Assembly (NCBI GenBank): GCA_902729315.2
Contig: LR746272.1
Location: forward strand, 4,409,037 to 4,473,036
Source: Spirodela intermedia
Lineage: Eukaryota; Streptophyta; Magnoliopsida; Alismatales; Araceae
Reading direction: 5' to 3'
DNA length: 64,000 nt
Of the stretch, positions 12,901 to 25,549 are shown piece by piece. Position numbers and translations under genes: made by a program. The notes beneath the pieces are model-generated. The model saw only the letters and a list, made by a program, of their open reading frames with translations, was not told the DNA's origin and searched no databases. How positions within the stretch are numbered: the first letter of the stretch is position 1; the number at the start of each line of letters is the position of its first letter.

Positions 12901-14049
12901 GGCCAACAATTGGGCATAATGCAAACTCATAAAGCATCCGGGGAACATCTTCTAAGGAATCGCTTTAGCAAAAACGCGAACTTAAATATTTTTTGTGGTG
13001 AAAGGAAGCAGTGCCCCTTGCATAATCAATGGGCAAATGAGTTATGTATAATAGTACCGTATTTACACTATCACATGTTGCGAGAAAAATCTATGATATT
13101 GCGGTAGAAACTTGTTGAAAGATCGTAGACTGACCTTGATAAGAGAATTTCTGATTGTTAACCCACGCCCTGAACAGAAAAGTGAAAACGAATCCCCATA
13201 TTTCCAGCGTCCTCTGTATAGTCGAATAGGTCTTAAATCTGTTCCAACGTCCTCCGGGAGCCACAGAAACCTACAGATACGAAAAAATCATTCACAATAT
13301 AAACTGCATTTAAAGTTGCAAAGCACCTGCCTAGTGCATTCTTATAGTGAATAACATTCTAAGTCTGCAGACAATTGGCCCTTAAGAAGAAAAGACAACG
13401 AATATTCCCGAAATACAAAATTTCACAGGTCCTACTGGTACTATACCATTGTCTTTCTCTTCATAGCAATTTAACAGTCCGGATGTAAAATAAGACATTT
13501 TCAAAGTAATATGGATATTACTAAAAACTGGATACTTCAACTAACCTCGAGTTTATCTTTTCCATTCTTCTTAAACCAAGCTTCTTCCTGTCCTATTTCC
13601 TCTATGGTTCTCTTCCTACCCTCCGACTTCATCTTAGGGACTTTTTCCGCCACTGCAGTCTTCGAGGCTTCATTTCCATTGACATATTTGACTAAACTTC
13701 CGTTTCCCACCGCACTACCATTTCCATTTCCATTCCCATTCACGTACAACTCCACATTACCACTGGACTCCCCGGACCAATACTTCGACTCTCCACTCCT
13801 GACGCTCCCGTTCCCATTCCCATTCCGGCCGTAAGAATCCAGCTTCCTCATCAACTCCTCGTCCTCCAGGACCGCCACCCGGTCCTCCGGCACCCACCTG
13901 GCACGGACACAGGGCAAATAAGACAACCTCCGCCGGTTACCACGCAGCTGGAGACAGCGCGCCGTGCCCCGGGAGCCCCTGGCGCCGCTACGCTGGAGAA
14001 GAAAAAGCTCGTGCACGCTCGAAGATGTCGAAGCCATCGCCAACGCCAT
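6994..14049 (-). CDS. ABC1K3: ABC1K3, plastid (plastoglobule) atypical kinase of the ABC1/UbiB family, 20 exons
   Basis: Exons in transcript order: 14049-13546, 13270-13135, 12604-12438, 12022-11902, 11774-11674, 11100-11002, 10898-10788, 10708-10629, 10489-10420, 9400-9327, 9238-9169, 8723-8635, 8541-8417, 8293-8213, 8106-8046, 7881-7827, 7709-7611, 7508-7419, 7241-7182, 7110-6994. All are GT-AG and in phase, giving 769 aa. ABC1 kinases lack the usual glycine loop. Here the KxGQ motif is at residues 245-248, the Ala-rich nucleotide loop AAASLGQV at about 305-312, the VVK lysine at 325, HADPHPGN at 460-467 and the DFG-type motif at 482-484. The sequence follows Arabidopsis ABC1K3 closely, including the C-terminal hydrophobic segment (about 733-752). 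ABC1K3 works with ABC1K1 in plastoglobules on prenyl-lipid (tocopherol, plastoquinone) metabolism. Residues 1-50 look like a transit peptide. Exon 1 adds an Asn-Gly repeat (about 75-125) that helps make it longer than the Arabidopsis protein (about 711 aa). Confidence 0.93.
7880..7943. repeat. (TAAAAA)n microsatellite in ABC1K3 intron
   Basis: AAATAAA/AACATAAA units repeat about ten times directly next to the acceptor of ABC1K3 exon 16 (exon begins at 7881 on the minus strand). Read in transcript sense it is a T-rich run that doubles as the polypyrimidine tract of that acceptor. Confidence 0.8.
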
Positions 14050-15281
14050 GCCCGGAGTTCCTCCTACAATTCTAGGGTTTTAGGAAAATATTTGTGGCCC
14101 AGGATAGCCGATTGAGCCCTAGATATCCAGCTCGGAGAGCGCTGCCTGGAGCAGGGAGGTGGAAGAGGAAGGGGACGGGTGCGGATGCGGGTGCGGGGGA
14201 GCACTCTAGAGAGCTGCTGGTGGTGAACTACAGACAGCACCATATATATGAAAAAAAAATTAAAATAAAATTATAAAGCGGGATAATAAATTAATCCAAA
14301 TAAACAAATCCTGAGGCGGGAGTGAAGAGATGGCTGAGGCTCGTCCACGTGTCGCTCGTGGTGATGAGAGCTCTCCCTCTCCTATTGGTCGAGGCCGCTT
14401 CCCCGCGCTTTCATGGCCACTAGATTTTTCCGCAGGTGGGGACCACCCGAACTTCCTTGGACGGTAGATATCTGCCGAAGAATCCAGGACCACATCGGTG
14501 GCGAATAGTGGGCCGTTGGGCTTTATAAATGGGCCTGAGCCTGTTTTAATGGGCTGACCGTTGAGTAGGTACACATCTGTTCCTGGACGGTCGGATGCTT
14601 GTTTGACGGTTGATATCTATCAAAGAGAAGTTACAGTGTTGGTGGGCCGGGGTAAAAGAGAGGTGGGAAAGTGGGCTTTAGGCGCTCCAAGTCGTCCTTG
14701 GCGGCCAATAGGATTTTTTCAGGCCTTGGATGTTTATTGGACGGTAGATATCTGCTGAAGAATCCAAGACCAGATCGGTGGCGAGTAGTGGGCCTATGGG
14801 CTTTATAAATAGGCCTGATCCTGTTTGAATGGGCTAACCGTTGAATCAGCACACATATGTTCCTGGACCGTTGGATGTTTATTGGACAGTGGATATCCAT
14901 CAAAGAGAAGAGTAGCAGTGTTGGTGGGCTAGTCTTATGACAGGTGGGAAAGTGGGCTTTGAGCGCTCCGAGTGGGCCTTCGCGGCCGCTAGGAATTTTC
15001 CCGCCGTTGGATCTTCGTTCCACGGTCGATGTGTGTCTAACTGAGCCTATCAGGCCAGTCTGAGCTTTCACAGGCCCAATTGGCCATCAGGATAGCGGGC
15101 TTTGGGCTTTTGTCAGTGGGCCTTTAAATGGATAATAATGGTAAACCCCTCGGTAATATGGATATTAATGAGAAATAAAATGCCCGTTCGAAGGAAAAAA
15201 TAGGCGTGTTGAACTGCTCCCGCCTTGGCCCCCTCAACACCGCCAGCACTGCCGCTCCGCCGCCGGCTTGCAGTGGCCTTC
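14050..15281. promoter_or_regulatory. Shared promoter of ABC1K3 (-) and the CAF gene (+) with a 280-bp tandem duplication
   Basis: The two divergent start codons are 1,232 bases apart. From 14461 a unit beginning ACGGTAGATATCTGCCGAAG repeats at 14741 with a period of 280 and starts a third, partial copy at about 15021. Each unit has GTGGGCC, GGGCTTTATAAAT, ATGGGCCTGA/TAGGCCTGATC, GGACGGT and GTGGGCTTTA boxes. TGGGCC/GGCCCA (site II) elements bind TCP factors in plants and are common in promoters of housekeeping and organelle-function genes. The ATATAAA-like GCTTTATAAAT in each copy could serve as a TATA box on the plus strand. That TCP control applies here is inference. Confidence 0.7.
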
Positions 15282-17738
15282 ATGTTCTCGAGGCCGATAC
15301 TCCGCCGGAAGCAAACCTTGGCCGCTGCCATCCGCCGCCTCTCCTTATCTTCTCCGGATTCCTCTCCCCATCTTCCTTCCAGTCTCAGCCGGTACGGCTT
15401 CAGGCCGCCGCCCTCCCTCTCCCCTCGCGACCACGGCAGCGGCGCCGCCGATGCCTCCGGCAGCGAGCGGAGGAAAGGGAAGCCCCGCTACCGTCCGCCG
15501 TCGTCGCTGGACAGAGAGGGGCAGAATCCCCTCCATTCGGACCTTCCCTTCGACTTCCGCTACAGCTACACGGAGAGCAATCCCGATGTGAAGCCCATCG
15601 GCCTGCGGGAGCCCAAGTACTCGCCCTTCGGGCCTGGAAGGGTGGACAGGATCTGGACGGGAACTTGCGCGCCGGCCGTGGACCCGACGGTGCGGACCCT
15701 CGACGGCGGCGACGGCGGCGGGGAGGAAGGGGATGGGAAGAAGCAGGCCCGAAGAAGATCGAGGGAAGAGATTCTCGGAGAGCCGCTGACTCCGGCGGAG
15801 AGGAAGATCCTGGTCGACAAATGCCAGAGGAACCGGAACAAGCGCCAGGTCAATCTCGGTGAGCGCCTGGATTTCACGGTCTCTCAACTTCTGCATCAGA
15901 AATCTGCAGGATTGATTCAGGATTATATTCGTGGGTCATCAGAAATTTCTCTTTGAGAACTAAGAATGAATAAATAAAAATGCTCGTTTTCTCATATCTG
16001 CTTCCCTCTTTGTAGGAGGGCAACTGATCTTTTTTCCAAAAAAAAAAAAAAAAAACAAATGCAGGGAGAGACGGGCTGACCCACAACATGTTGAATGATA
16101 TCCACAACAACTGGAAGCATGCAGAGGCTGTGAGGATCAAGTGCCTCGGCGTGCCCACTGTGGACATGAACAATGTGTGTGCACAAATTGAGGTGATTTT
16201 ATATTCCAAGTTCTTGACATGCATAAGTTCATCGACCTTTTTTGGGTGATTCTCTTTACCGAAAAATGCATTCTTTTTTTATTCACTGGCGCTTTTTTTA
16301 AGTGATCTTATTAAACTCGTGGATGCGGACTAGAACTTTCTGGGTGATTTTATTACATCAGAGAGGAGGCCACTCAAGATTTTATTTTATTTTTCTTCCT
16401 GTCCTCATCGGATCCTTCCTCTTTGATATTGGTTTACGTTGGATTCTCTCTGGGTATTTAAGGCACTTTTTAAAGTTGTGAATTATTTTTTAAAAATAAA
16501 GGGTTTGCTCTATTCATTGGATCTTAAAATAAAAAAAAGAACTACATTTCGTGGTACAAAGAACCGAAGATGGGTTGGCTGAACTGGGCATTTTCACACC
16601 CTTTATTTAAGGAAAAAGGCAAAAGCTTATTAATATATTTGTGGAATATATTTGCTATTTTTTGCCATTATTAGATGCCTTGCCAGCTCGATTTCTCCGT
16701 GTTCTGACTGAATGACCATGTTTTGGAGTTCATCTCCTGGAGGTGATCATCAGATCTTTGCCTTGGGATGCGCATTAAAAGCTTATTAATGGGAGAAACT
16801 GAATATGGGACAGGCTTTTTTTCTTTTTCTCTTCTGATGTCTGATTCTCTCTCAACAAATGGGATCAAAGAGGAGCCCATGATTATTTCTGTATATTTCA
16901 TCGTCCGATATTGAACTTCTTTTGATTAAATTTCCCCAATTAGGATATTTGTTAAATCGCTTAATAAATATGGATATGTAGGACAAGTCCGGCGGCAGAA
17001 TCATCCACAGGCAGGGCGGCACGATCATCCTGTACAGAGGGCGATATTATAATCCCAAGAAGAGGCCGGTGATCCCGCTGATGCTGTGGCGGCCCCACGA
17101 ACCGATCTACCCAAAGCTGATAAAGACGACGATCGATGGTCTGACTGTTGAGGAAACCAAGGAAATGAGGAAAAGAGGCCTTGCAGTGCCTGCTTTGACG
17201 AAACTCTGTAGAAATCCTCCCCCGGCCTCCATATTTTGTCTGGATCGTCAATTTTTTATTTTTATTTTTTATTTTCTGATTTTTAATCTCTGCTGCAGCG
17301 AAGAACGGTTATTATGCTAACCTTGTGAGCATGGTCCGAGATGCCTTTCTGACGGATGATCTTGTCCGGATCGACTGCCAGGGCTTGGAGAGGAGTGATT
17401 ACAAGAAAATAGGGGTCAAGCTTAGAGTAAGACTTCTCTTCACCTGGGTTTTTAATGCTACATTTATTTTTGAATTATCTTTTTTTCTATCATTTAATCG
17501 ATGTAATTAATCCAACTTATTTTATTTGCCCAGCTTGTATTTTTCTTTTCCCAAATGCATCATCACCCATTACATCATAATATTTTTTCTTAAATTTTAT
17601 TTATTTATTTCTGAGAACGACTTTGCCAAAATGCAGGATCTCGTCCCATGCATCCTCGTCACGTTCCAGAAGGAACAGATCGTCATCTGGAGGGGCCCAA
17701 ATCACGGCGGGGCGGCAGGAACGCCAGGGTACTCTTGA
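15282..17738 (+). CDS. CRS2-associated factor, mitochondrial type (two CRM domains), 5 exons
   Basis: Exons: 15282-15858, 16065-16192, 16982-17207, 17299-17426 and 17637-17738, all GT-AG and in phase, giving 386 aa ending in TGA. CRM domains bind RNA, and CAF proteins promote group II intron splicing in organelles. CRM 1 (about residues 165-265) has LTPAERKILVDKCQRN, the GRDG loop and NIL-type core LNDIHNNWKHAE. CRM 2 (about 285-375) has KNGYYANLVSMVRDAF and LVPCILVTFQKEQIVIWRG. The N-terminus MFSRPILRRKQTLAAAIRRL is Arg-rich without acids, like a mitochondrial presequence. The length matches the short mitochondrial CAFs (about 400 aa) rather than the 600-700 aa chloroplast CAF1/CAF2. The frame is open to 15225, but that codon is TTG, so I start at the ATG at 15282. 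A plastid or dual location cannot be excluded. Confidence 0.88.
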
Positions 17739-18229
17739 GGGCAGCTCGTCCTCGCCTGGTCTAGAACCAGTGAGCATCTCCGAGCTCTTTGATGAAGCGC
17801 CGGTTTGACTTCCGTGTCAGAGATGGGATGGGATGTGTTTAGTGGGTCAAATACTTTCCAGACTTGGGCAAATGATATAATCAAATTATTACAGCGTCCA
17901 GAACACAAATTGTGGTCATGAACAGAGAGCTAAGTCAACTTTCTAAAATAGGAAATCGAAATCAACAGGGAATCCCCATGAGGGGGGGGGCACATCTCTC
18001 CTCCCTCCCTCCCTCCCGGATGGATGGATGGATGGGATCCTCCTCATTTGGAGTGGAGTGATGATATGATATTCCCACGCTCGAATAAATTCACTCCCAC
18101 AGGAATCCGTATGCACAAAACCTCTAACTTACACCCCAGGCCGGGGGGGCGGGAAGAGAGAAATCACAGAGAAGAGACAGATTATAGCGAGAGAGAGAAG
18201 CAATTTTCTTGATGTGGGGGGCTGGTGGG

Positions 18230-21200
18230 TCACCTGGGGCCGGAGAGTTCGACGGCGTGGAGGTTGTCGGTTGAGTCAACGATCCACTCGGAGTTGCGGT
18301 TGGGGGCAAGGTCGACCTCCTGGCGGACGACCTCGACCTTCTGCCACTCCTCCCAGCGCTCGGCGAGGCCGTCGCCCTCCAGCATCCGCACCACCTCCGA
18401 CATCTTCGGTCGCTCCATCGGCGAGCTCTGCGTGCAGAGCAGCGCCACCTGGATCAGCTGCTCCACCTCCGCCTCCACGTAGTTCTGCAGGTCCGGGTCC
18501 ACCAGCATGTCCAGCTTCTTCTCCTTGAGCAGCCCCTTCACCTGTCCTCTCCCACCCACATCATCATCAACAACAACAAAAGCAATCAGATCATCGCACC
18601 CCTCAACAACAACAACAACAACAATCTATCATCAGTAAGTACAATGGGGACTATAGAAACCAGAAGATGCAGAAGAAGAAGATGATGATGATCGAGTACC
18701 CACCCAGTCGAGAAGCATGACGTCGTCGTCGTTGGCGAGCCTAGCGAGATCGAAGGCCCTCTGGCCGGTGATCAGCTCGAGGAGCATGATGCCGTAGCCA
18801 AAGACGTCGGTCTTCTCCGAGGACTTGCCGGTGGAGAGATACTCGGGGGCTATGTGGCCGATGGTCCCACGGACGGCGGTCGTGACGTGGGTGTCCTTGT
18901 AGTCCATCAGCTTGGCCAGGCCAAAGTCCCCCACCACCGCCTCAAACTCCTCGTCCAGCAGAATGTTGGCCGCCTTCACGTCCCGGTGGATGATCTTCGG
19001 GTCGCAGTGGTCGTGCAAATAGGAGAGCCCCCTCGCCGACCCCAAGGCAATCCTCTTCCTCGTCCCCCAGTCCAGTGGTGGCTCATTCGGTGGCCGCTCT
19101 GCGCCCAGTGAAATCTCAAAATGGAGATGATGGAAAGCTTGACTAGAAATTGGTGTTTGGTTGAATGGGGGCACCTCTCAGTCTCGATGCGACGCTCCCG
19201 TTGGCCATGTATGGATAGACGAGGAGCCGCTCCGTGGGGGTCATGCAGAACCCACGGAGGCGGAGGAGGTTCCGGTGGACGGCCATGCTGATCATCTCCA
19301 CTTCTGTCTGGAACTGGAGCTCTCCTCCGGGGGTGCGCTCCTCCTTGAGCCGCTTGACCGCCACGAGGGAGCCGTCGGCCAGCCTGCCCTTGTAGACCTT
19401 GCCGAACCCGCCCCTGCCAAGGATGTTCTTGTTGCTGAAGCCGTCGGTGGCGACTTGCAGCTCCCTCAGGGAGAACCTCTTGAGCTGCCCCAGGTGAACC
19501 TCCGGATCTTCCTCGGCTGCACCAGAGAGAAGAAGGGGCTGGTCATTGAAGGGCCCAGTGGCCAGGTCAGGTTATTGGTCGGCTTAGCTACGAACCCGGC
19601 ACATCGAAGAAGTGCTCTTGGGGTTTTCGGCGCCGCCACCACGCAAACCCAATTGCAGGAGCGGCGAAAAGCAATGCAGCACCAGCTGCCACGCCACCAG
19701 CTATTGCGCCGGTGCTTGAGGCGCTACTACCTGTCCCAGTGACATCAACGGTAACTAGTTTAGGAAACCAATACAAATTAAAAAAAGAAAAGAAAAAAAA
19801 GAAAGCGGATGTATGAATATGCGTCCATTGATCTTAAGCCAGATAAGTCAATGTATGGGTTACATGTAATCGCATGTATTAATAACATGGTGATGAGGAT
19901 GACCTCTAAGATTCTGCTGATGTCAGAAGCATTTCAAGAGTGAATAAATTGACTGCTAGCTTAGATGAGTTCAGAAGAGAAACGAAAAATGGCGGGATCT
20001 CGGATCTCACGGTTCTTCCAATTGCTTCAGCCTAAATGACCGGTTAGAACGCTGCAAGAGCTGTAGAAAGATTTAAAAATCTTGCTCTCCAAATACCTTC
20101 AGATATACCAGAGAACAGAGTTTTCCCAAAATCTATCAAGAACACTGCCAGATGTTGGGCTACAGCCTGGTTTTCATTTTAAAAATAATATTTAACCCAG
20201 TTGGAATACGCTTTCTGTGGCATAGATCCAACGCAGACTTATTTAGACCAGATGATACATGTTTGGCGCAAAAAGAAAGTCTGAAACCTATTTCTCTACA
20301 AAAAACAATTCTTTTTCGAAGGAAAATGCAGGAAGACATAAATTACAGCAGCATCCTTATTTTAGCCGAACCAAGATCACTCCATTTGATAATTCAAGGG
20401 ACTCGAAGAAATTTAGAAGACAGTAGACTATTTTTTTACCAGGAGAAGGAGGCGTTGTCTGTGGAACAAAAGGAGGAGGTGGAGAAAATGGAGGAGCTCC
20501 TGGACAGGGTTTTCCTGTACCCGGACCGCACAATAAGGGGTTGTTGTTGAAGCTACAAACAGAGATTTTTGCCGTCAGCAACTACATAGAACTGTGCATA
20601 AAATGGTCAGAGAGTAGAGTTATCTGCCAAGAAACCTGATGGGGGTGAACAGTGAAAAGGAACCAGTGGAGGGAACTTCTCCTGATAAGTTATTGTTCGA
20701 CAGATCCCTGCGTCACCCATGAAAACCGCAGTTCAACAAGTACTTCACCAAAAAAACACTCGTAAGAAGAAACAACGTTCATCTGTATATAGCATGGGAA
20801 GCAGCTGACTTACAGGACTTGTAATGTCGAGATATTAGTCAGTGACTTGGGAATTGGACCGGACAAGCTATTGTTATTAAGTCGGCTATCCTTCCACAGA
20901 AAGCATGAAAAGCAACACAGTTAAATCAGGGATAACAGCTGTCGGTGTACTCAAAGAAAATGACAAGCAAATTTCAGAGCGGCTGCTATAAATCAACAGT
21001 AGGCGACTGCAATAGCAGTAAAATTCTAAGAGCTAATGAGAAAAGTAATAAGTACATGATTTTTTTCAGTTAAGCGCTCATCTTAAAATCACCATAGACA
21101 GAGAATATTATTATCAACCTTTAGCAAGTATTATGCTCAGGTGAAACTCACAAATTGAGCTGCTTTATTTATCTTTCTCTTACCTCAAATGCAAACACAC

Positions 21201-22636
21201 CTTCAGCAACTAATTCCGTCACCAACCTGATGTTTGAATGCACAATGAATAAACAGTTTATTGATTATACTACATGAGGACATGCTCGTCCTTCCATTGT
21301 GCGGTGGTTTGTATTAACATGTAGGGATACAACTAAGAAGTGAGATAATATGAAAATATGAAAACATTAGGAGTATGATTGGTACAAACAGTACTCTTTT
21401 GCATTCATGTTGGATGTATATGACCGTTTAAACCATTCCAATCATCAACCCGGGAGCATCTTGACCTTGAGTAGGGCCCCCAGCATAACAAAACTTGCGG
21501 CTCAAGAGTTCCATTATTTAACCCAATCGTCATCCCTTAGCAAGCAAACGGATACAATCATGAATTTATTGATTATACTACATGGTAATTGCAGTCAGTA
21601 TTTAATCATGAGTCACTGACAAAGACATAACGGATACAATCATGAATTTATCTAAGGATTCTATGATCAGGATCGTGGATCATCCAACCTTGTCTACAGT
21701 GGTATGTTAAAAAATACTGAGATCTATTTACAGAAAATTTAAGGGTAAAATATTTGCCCACAGGAGTGAAAGTGAAAGTGAGACAGCAATCGGCACACTG
21801 ATCACAAATATTTAATAGAGCTAATTTCAAGACATTACTATGATCAATATCTAAAGATGTACATACAATAATCCATTTGCAAGGTAACCTTGTTTTCATA
21901 TAAATGGCAGAATCAGTTTGAAAAGTGTCCTAGTAAATGGAAATAAAAATAAAGAACTTGATTAAAGCAACTTACAGAAAACGCAGCTTCGTAAGTTTTC
22001 CCAGAGTCTCTGGTATTGGACCAGAAAAGTTGTTCAAATAAAGATCCAAGCTAACTAAGTTGGTCAAATTCCCAAGCTCACTGGGAATTAGGCCACTTAT
22101 ATTATTACTGTAAAGTTCCCTGTCATGGATGTGAAACAAGTTCAGAGTTACGTGGGAACCAAACTACCAAAGTATTAAAGATAAAAATAAAAAATATGGC
22201 TGTACTGGTTACAGTTGAGGGCAAAAAATTGGGTTTCAACGCTGTTGCGATTGCTTAATGAATTATGGTTGTCACTAACTTCAAGAGAAGAAAATGCTGT
22301 CGCAATAAATTGAAAGTATGGTTACTATATTGCTGCTTTCCACACGATTTGCGACCAAGAAATTGGGTTCCACGAATGGGAGTTTTAAAGGATGTAAAAT
22401 CACATTTTCTGAACTTGGAAACCTTGAGAATTTGTCTATCCTTATTTGTTATTTTCTGTAACTTCTAAGCATTATCTGCCAATACAAAAACATCCAGAGG
22501 ATTTGGAGATAAAAGTTCAACTAAGCACACAAATGACTGCAAAATCGTGATGCACTGCTGTTCAACAACCATACAAATTGCAATAACCTTAAGAAGTTAC
22601 AGGACTAGTTCTTTCTGATGTCAGTCTCAATCCAAT

Positions 22637-22682
<46 letters not shown>

Positions 22683-25549
22683 TGAATTCTGATAACACTG
22701 CATCTCCATATTAATTATAAAGGAAAAACTGAGAAAAGAGATGAAAAAATTAATTGCAAATAAAAACGGCCCCTCGCTAGGGTCTACATGCCACACTTCC
22801 ATCGATCAATCCTGCTGTTCTAAGAGGAATCTCTCGTGAAATCAGTCATATCTCTTATTTCTTACATTATATGAAGTATTTTTCAAGTTAATCTGGGGAG
22901 GGTAAATTAGTTCTGAAACCTGGGGATAATCGTCTTTGGAAACCTCCAAAAAATATTCTAAAAATCAAGACATTTAACATCCTCACATGAAAGATAACTA
23001 ACAATAGGAGACGTAAAACGAAATAACATCAGAGAAAGCTCTAGTTCCAGAATATGGAGAAATTGGCTAAGGATGGTCAACAATCTAATATAATTTACTA
23101 TAATAAGGAATCTGTTTACAAGGTGTTTTCATAAAACCAGGAAAGGAGTGCAGTCCGATCTTAGTCTTGATGTAACATCTGAGTTAACTATTAGACATGC
23201 CTTTTTGTTGAAAACGAAACTTTAAATTACATGATCCTACTGCTTACTAGCGTTCAGCTTGTTATCAATAAAACATTATTTAAAAAGTAAAGGGACTGTG
23301 AAGTTAGTTCTTGTAGATCATCTTAATATGGATGGTTTGAATAGCACTAAGATATCACTTACAATTTTCATGCCAGAAGTCCATACATCACGTGCATGGT
23401 ATGCTCTGAACTTAAGCTTGAGAACAGGGATTACAAGCCATGATCTCAATAATGGTATAATTGACTTCTATGCTACCTCTATTACAAATGATCTCAAGGA
23501 AAATATCTATTGGCATACTCCTTTCATACATCAGAATTATTCGTTGGACACAATATTAAAATGTCATTATCTGATGAAAGGTGACTTATAAATGATTTCC
23601 AATAAGAATACTCATAAAATCATAGATTAACAAGGCATCCTTTTTAGTTGAATCAAAGACAGTCAAGAGGAGTACAAGGACCACATAGAATCTAATGCAT
23701 CCATGACGTTTTCCCTCCCTTACACAAGTACCATCCCAATGCTTGTATCACAATATGCGACTACCATGAGATCTACTCTCTTTAAGATAAATGCAAAAGG
23801 CACACAGAAATAGGATCAGAAAGCCCATTTCAGCTCTAATGTGATAAATAGAAGATATCTTAATCAATTATTAGAATCAATTATCAGAGAAAATGATGAT
23901 TTTGACGTCAAAGGACAACAATGAAGATTTAAATACTGTCAGCATCCAAAATTATTTCCCTATAAAAGTCATTACGGGCGTACAAAGTCTAAAATGTCAG
24001 ACGTGTAAATAGAACAACTTACAAGTACTCCAAATTCCTAAGCTGCCCAAGTTGTGAGACCAAAGTACCAGATAGGGCTGCATTTCCAAGGTCGCTGAAG
24101 GAATAAAGAAGTGAGTATCACGTTGAAGTAATTCCTCAACTCGAACTTTCAAGCACATAAATATGTGTCTTAACATTTTCTCAGTTGCACAGGCGAGCAG
24201 ATAAAAATGCACTTGTACTTACACTCGTGTGACACTATTCTCACTGTTGCAGGTAACATGAAACCAAGTGCATGGATTTACAAGTGTCGGATCCCAACTT
24301 TGAAGGACTTTATTAGGATCCAACAAATTGGTCCTCAGACTATGCAAAGCATCACCTGTTCACAAGAGAAATCACACTCATCAAAAACCAATGAAAATAC
24401 AACAAATAGCTCATAACTGAAGAAAAAAAGCTAAAATTCAGGTAAACTAATATAAAAAATCCATGCTCCACTGGAAGACTTGTGGATGATTGGATCAAAC
24501 TAATTATGATATTTTTTGGCTCTTTGTACTGACAACCTCATCACAGCCTTTTTTTTCCTATTCATATCAGTCAAAACTAAGGCTTGATATTCAACAATTT
24601 TATTCACAATGACGACGGCCTTAGCCTTAAAAATCATCAATTAGTATCTCAGCTACTTCCATGTCAGCAATCAAAACTCAGAAAAGAGGTAATCAATTAA
24701 TCAGAGGAACCCGCAAAGATTATAGAAGGCTATGTCACCAACTACAAATATCAAGAAATCTTCACACCAAAATCTTCAATCTAGAAAACAGATGTTTTCT
24801 TCTTCCCCACAATATCCACCAAGGAAAAGATAGACAGTGCTCGTCAGCAATAAGACCAAAAAAGCTGCTACGAAATTCGTGGGCAAGCAGTAAAATTATT
24901 CACTTCTGACTCCAGAGAAAAAGCTCATTGAGAGGATTATCTTCTGCAGACCTTTATGCATATTAATGCATCTTCGGCGATCGGCAGCCAAACAGAAGTT
25001 TCTAGGTCAAAAAGTAGGGCTTAATTAATCACACTGATCTTTCTGAAGCTCATTCTCATAATACTCCAAATCAATATTGTAAGGACTACAAGATTAAACA
25101 TATTGACGAAAATTTTCAGTATAGAGACCTCGGGAGGTTGCTTTGATCAAAATGGAAGCCTTCTTAAATGTAACCAACCCTGTGAGTCCGCAGTATTCTA
25201 TATTCCCCAAGCAGAAAAAGAAATGAAAACTCAACACCGTGTTCAATAATGCTACAAAAACTCCACTGACCACCCAATTCTAAAGCGAAATGTCTCTCCT
25301 AACACATATCCATTCAATGGGGCGCCATCATAAAGAGAAGATTAGAGACCAACAATAGGAGAAGAAGAACGACGACAGAACTTAGAAAGGCGTCCGTTGG
25401 ACGGCACGCAATATAACCCGAGAACATGTTATAAACATCAAGTCCATGGCATTACCTTCCACGTTGGCGAAAACCCTAGCGAGCGGATGAAACAGCACGA
25501 TCAGCCACACGAGCCCTGACGCTATGATCTGTTGCCATGTCGCCTCCAT
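18230..25549 (-). CDS. SERK: SERK leucine-rich-repeat receptor-like kinase (SERK1/2 type), 11 exons
   Basis: Exons in transcript order: 25549-25456, 24355-24223, 24094-24023, 22119-21976, 20885-20814, 20707-20636, 20552-20440, 19730-19596, 19516-19175, 19098-18704 and 18541-18230. They join in phase to 627 aa, and the 11-exon layout with 72- and 144-base LRR exons is the classic SERK pattern. SERKs are plasma-membrane co-receptors for brassinosteroid, immune and developmental receptors. Seen in order: signal peptide (about 1-29); GDALHSLR start; about five LRRs (to about 190); the SERK-specific Ser-Pro-Pro region (about 205-233); membrane span with WWRRRKPQE (about 241-269); kinase with GRGGFGKV at 312-319, Lys 333, HRD at 430-432 and DFG at 450-452; and the C-terminal tail ending ELSGPR. 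The HRD arginine marks an active RD kinase. Intron 3 is the longest (1.9 kb). Assignment to SERK1/2 rather than BAK1 rests on the tail and total length. Confidence 0.95.
22637..22677. repeat. (CT)n microsatellite in SERK intron 3
   Basis: About twenty uninterrupted CT units lie within the 1.9 kb intron between exons 3 and 4 of the SERK gene. No other structure was recognised in that intron. Confidence 0.9.

Noticed and set aside
15225-15281. An upstream start for the CAF gene at 15225
   Set aside because: That codon is TTG. The first in-frame ATG, at 15282, opens a typical Arg-rich presequence.
15206-15896. Long frames on both strands over CAF exon 1
   Set aside because: They overlap a conserved CAF coding exon and result from its high GC content; translations are Arg/Pro-rich and unlike any family.
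19880-19960. A TGATGA...CTGA stretch in a SERK intron resembling a C/D snoRNA
   Set aside because: No terminal stem, and the box C' and D spacing does not fit. A single pair of short boxes is expected by chance.
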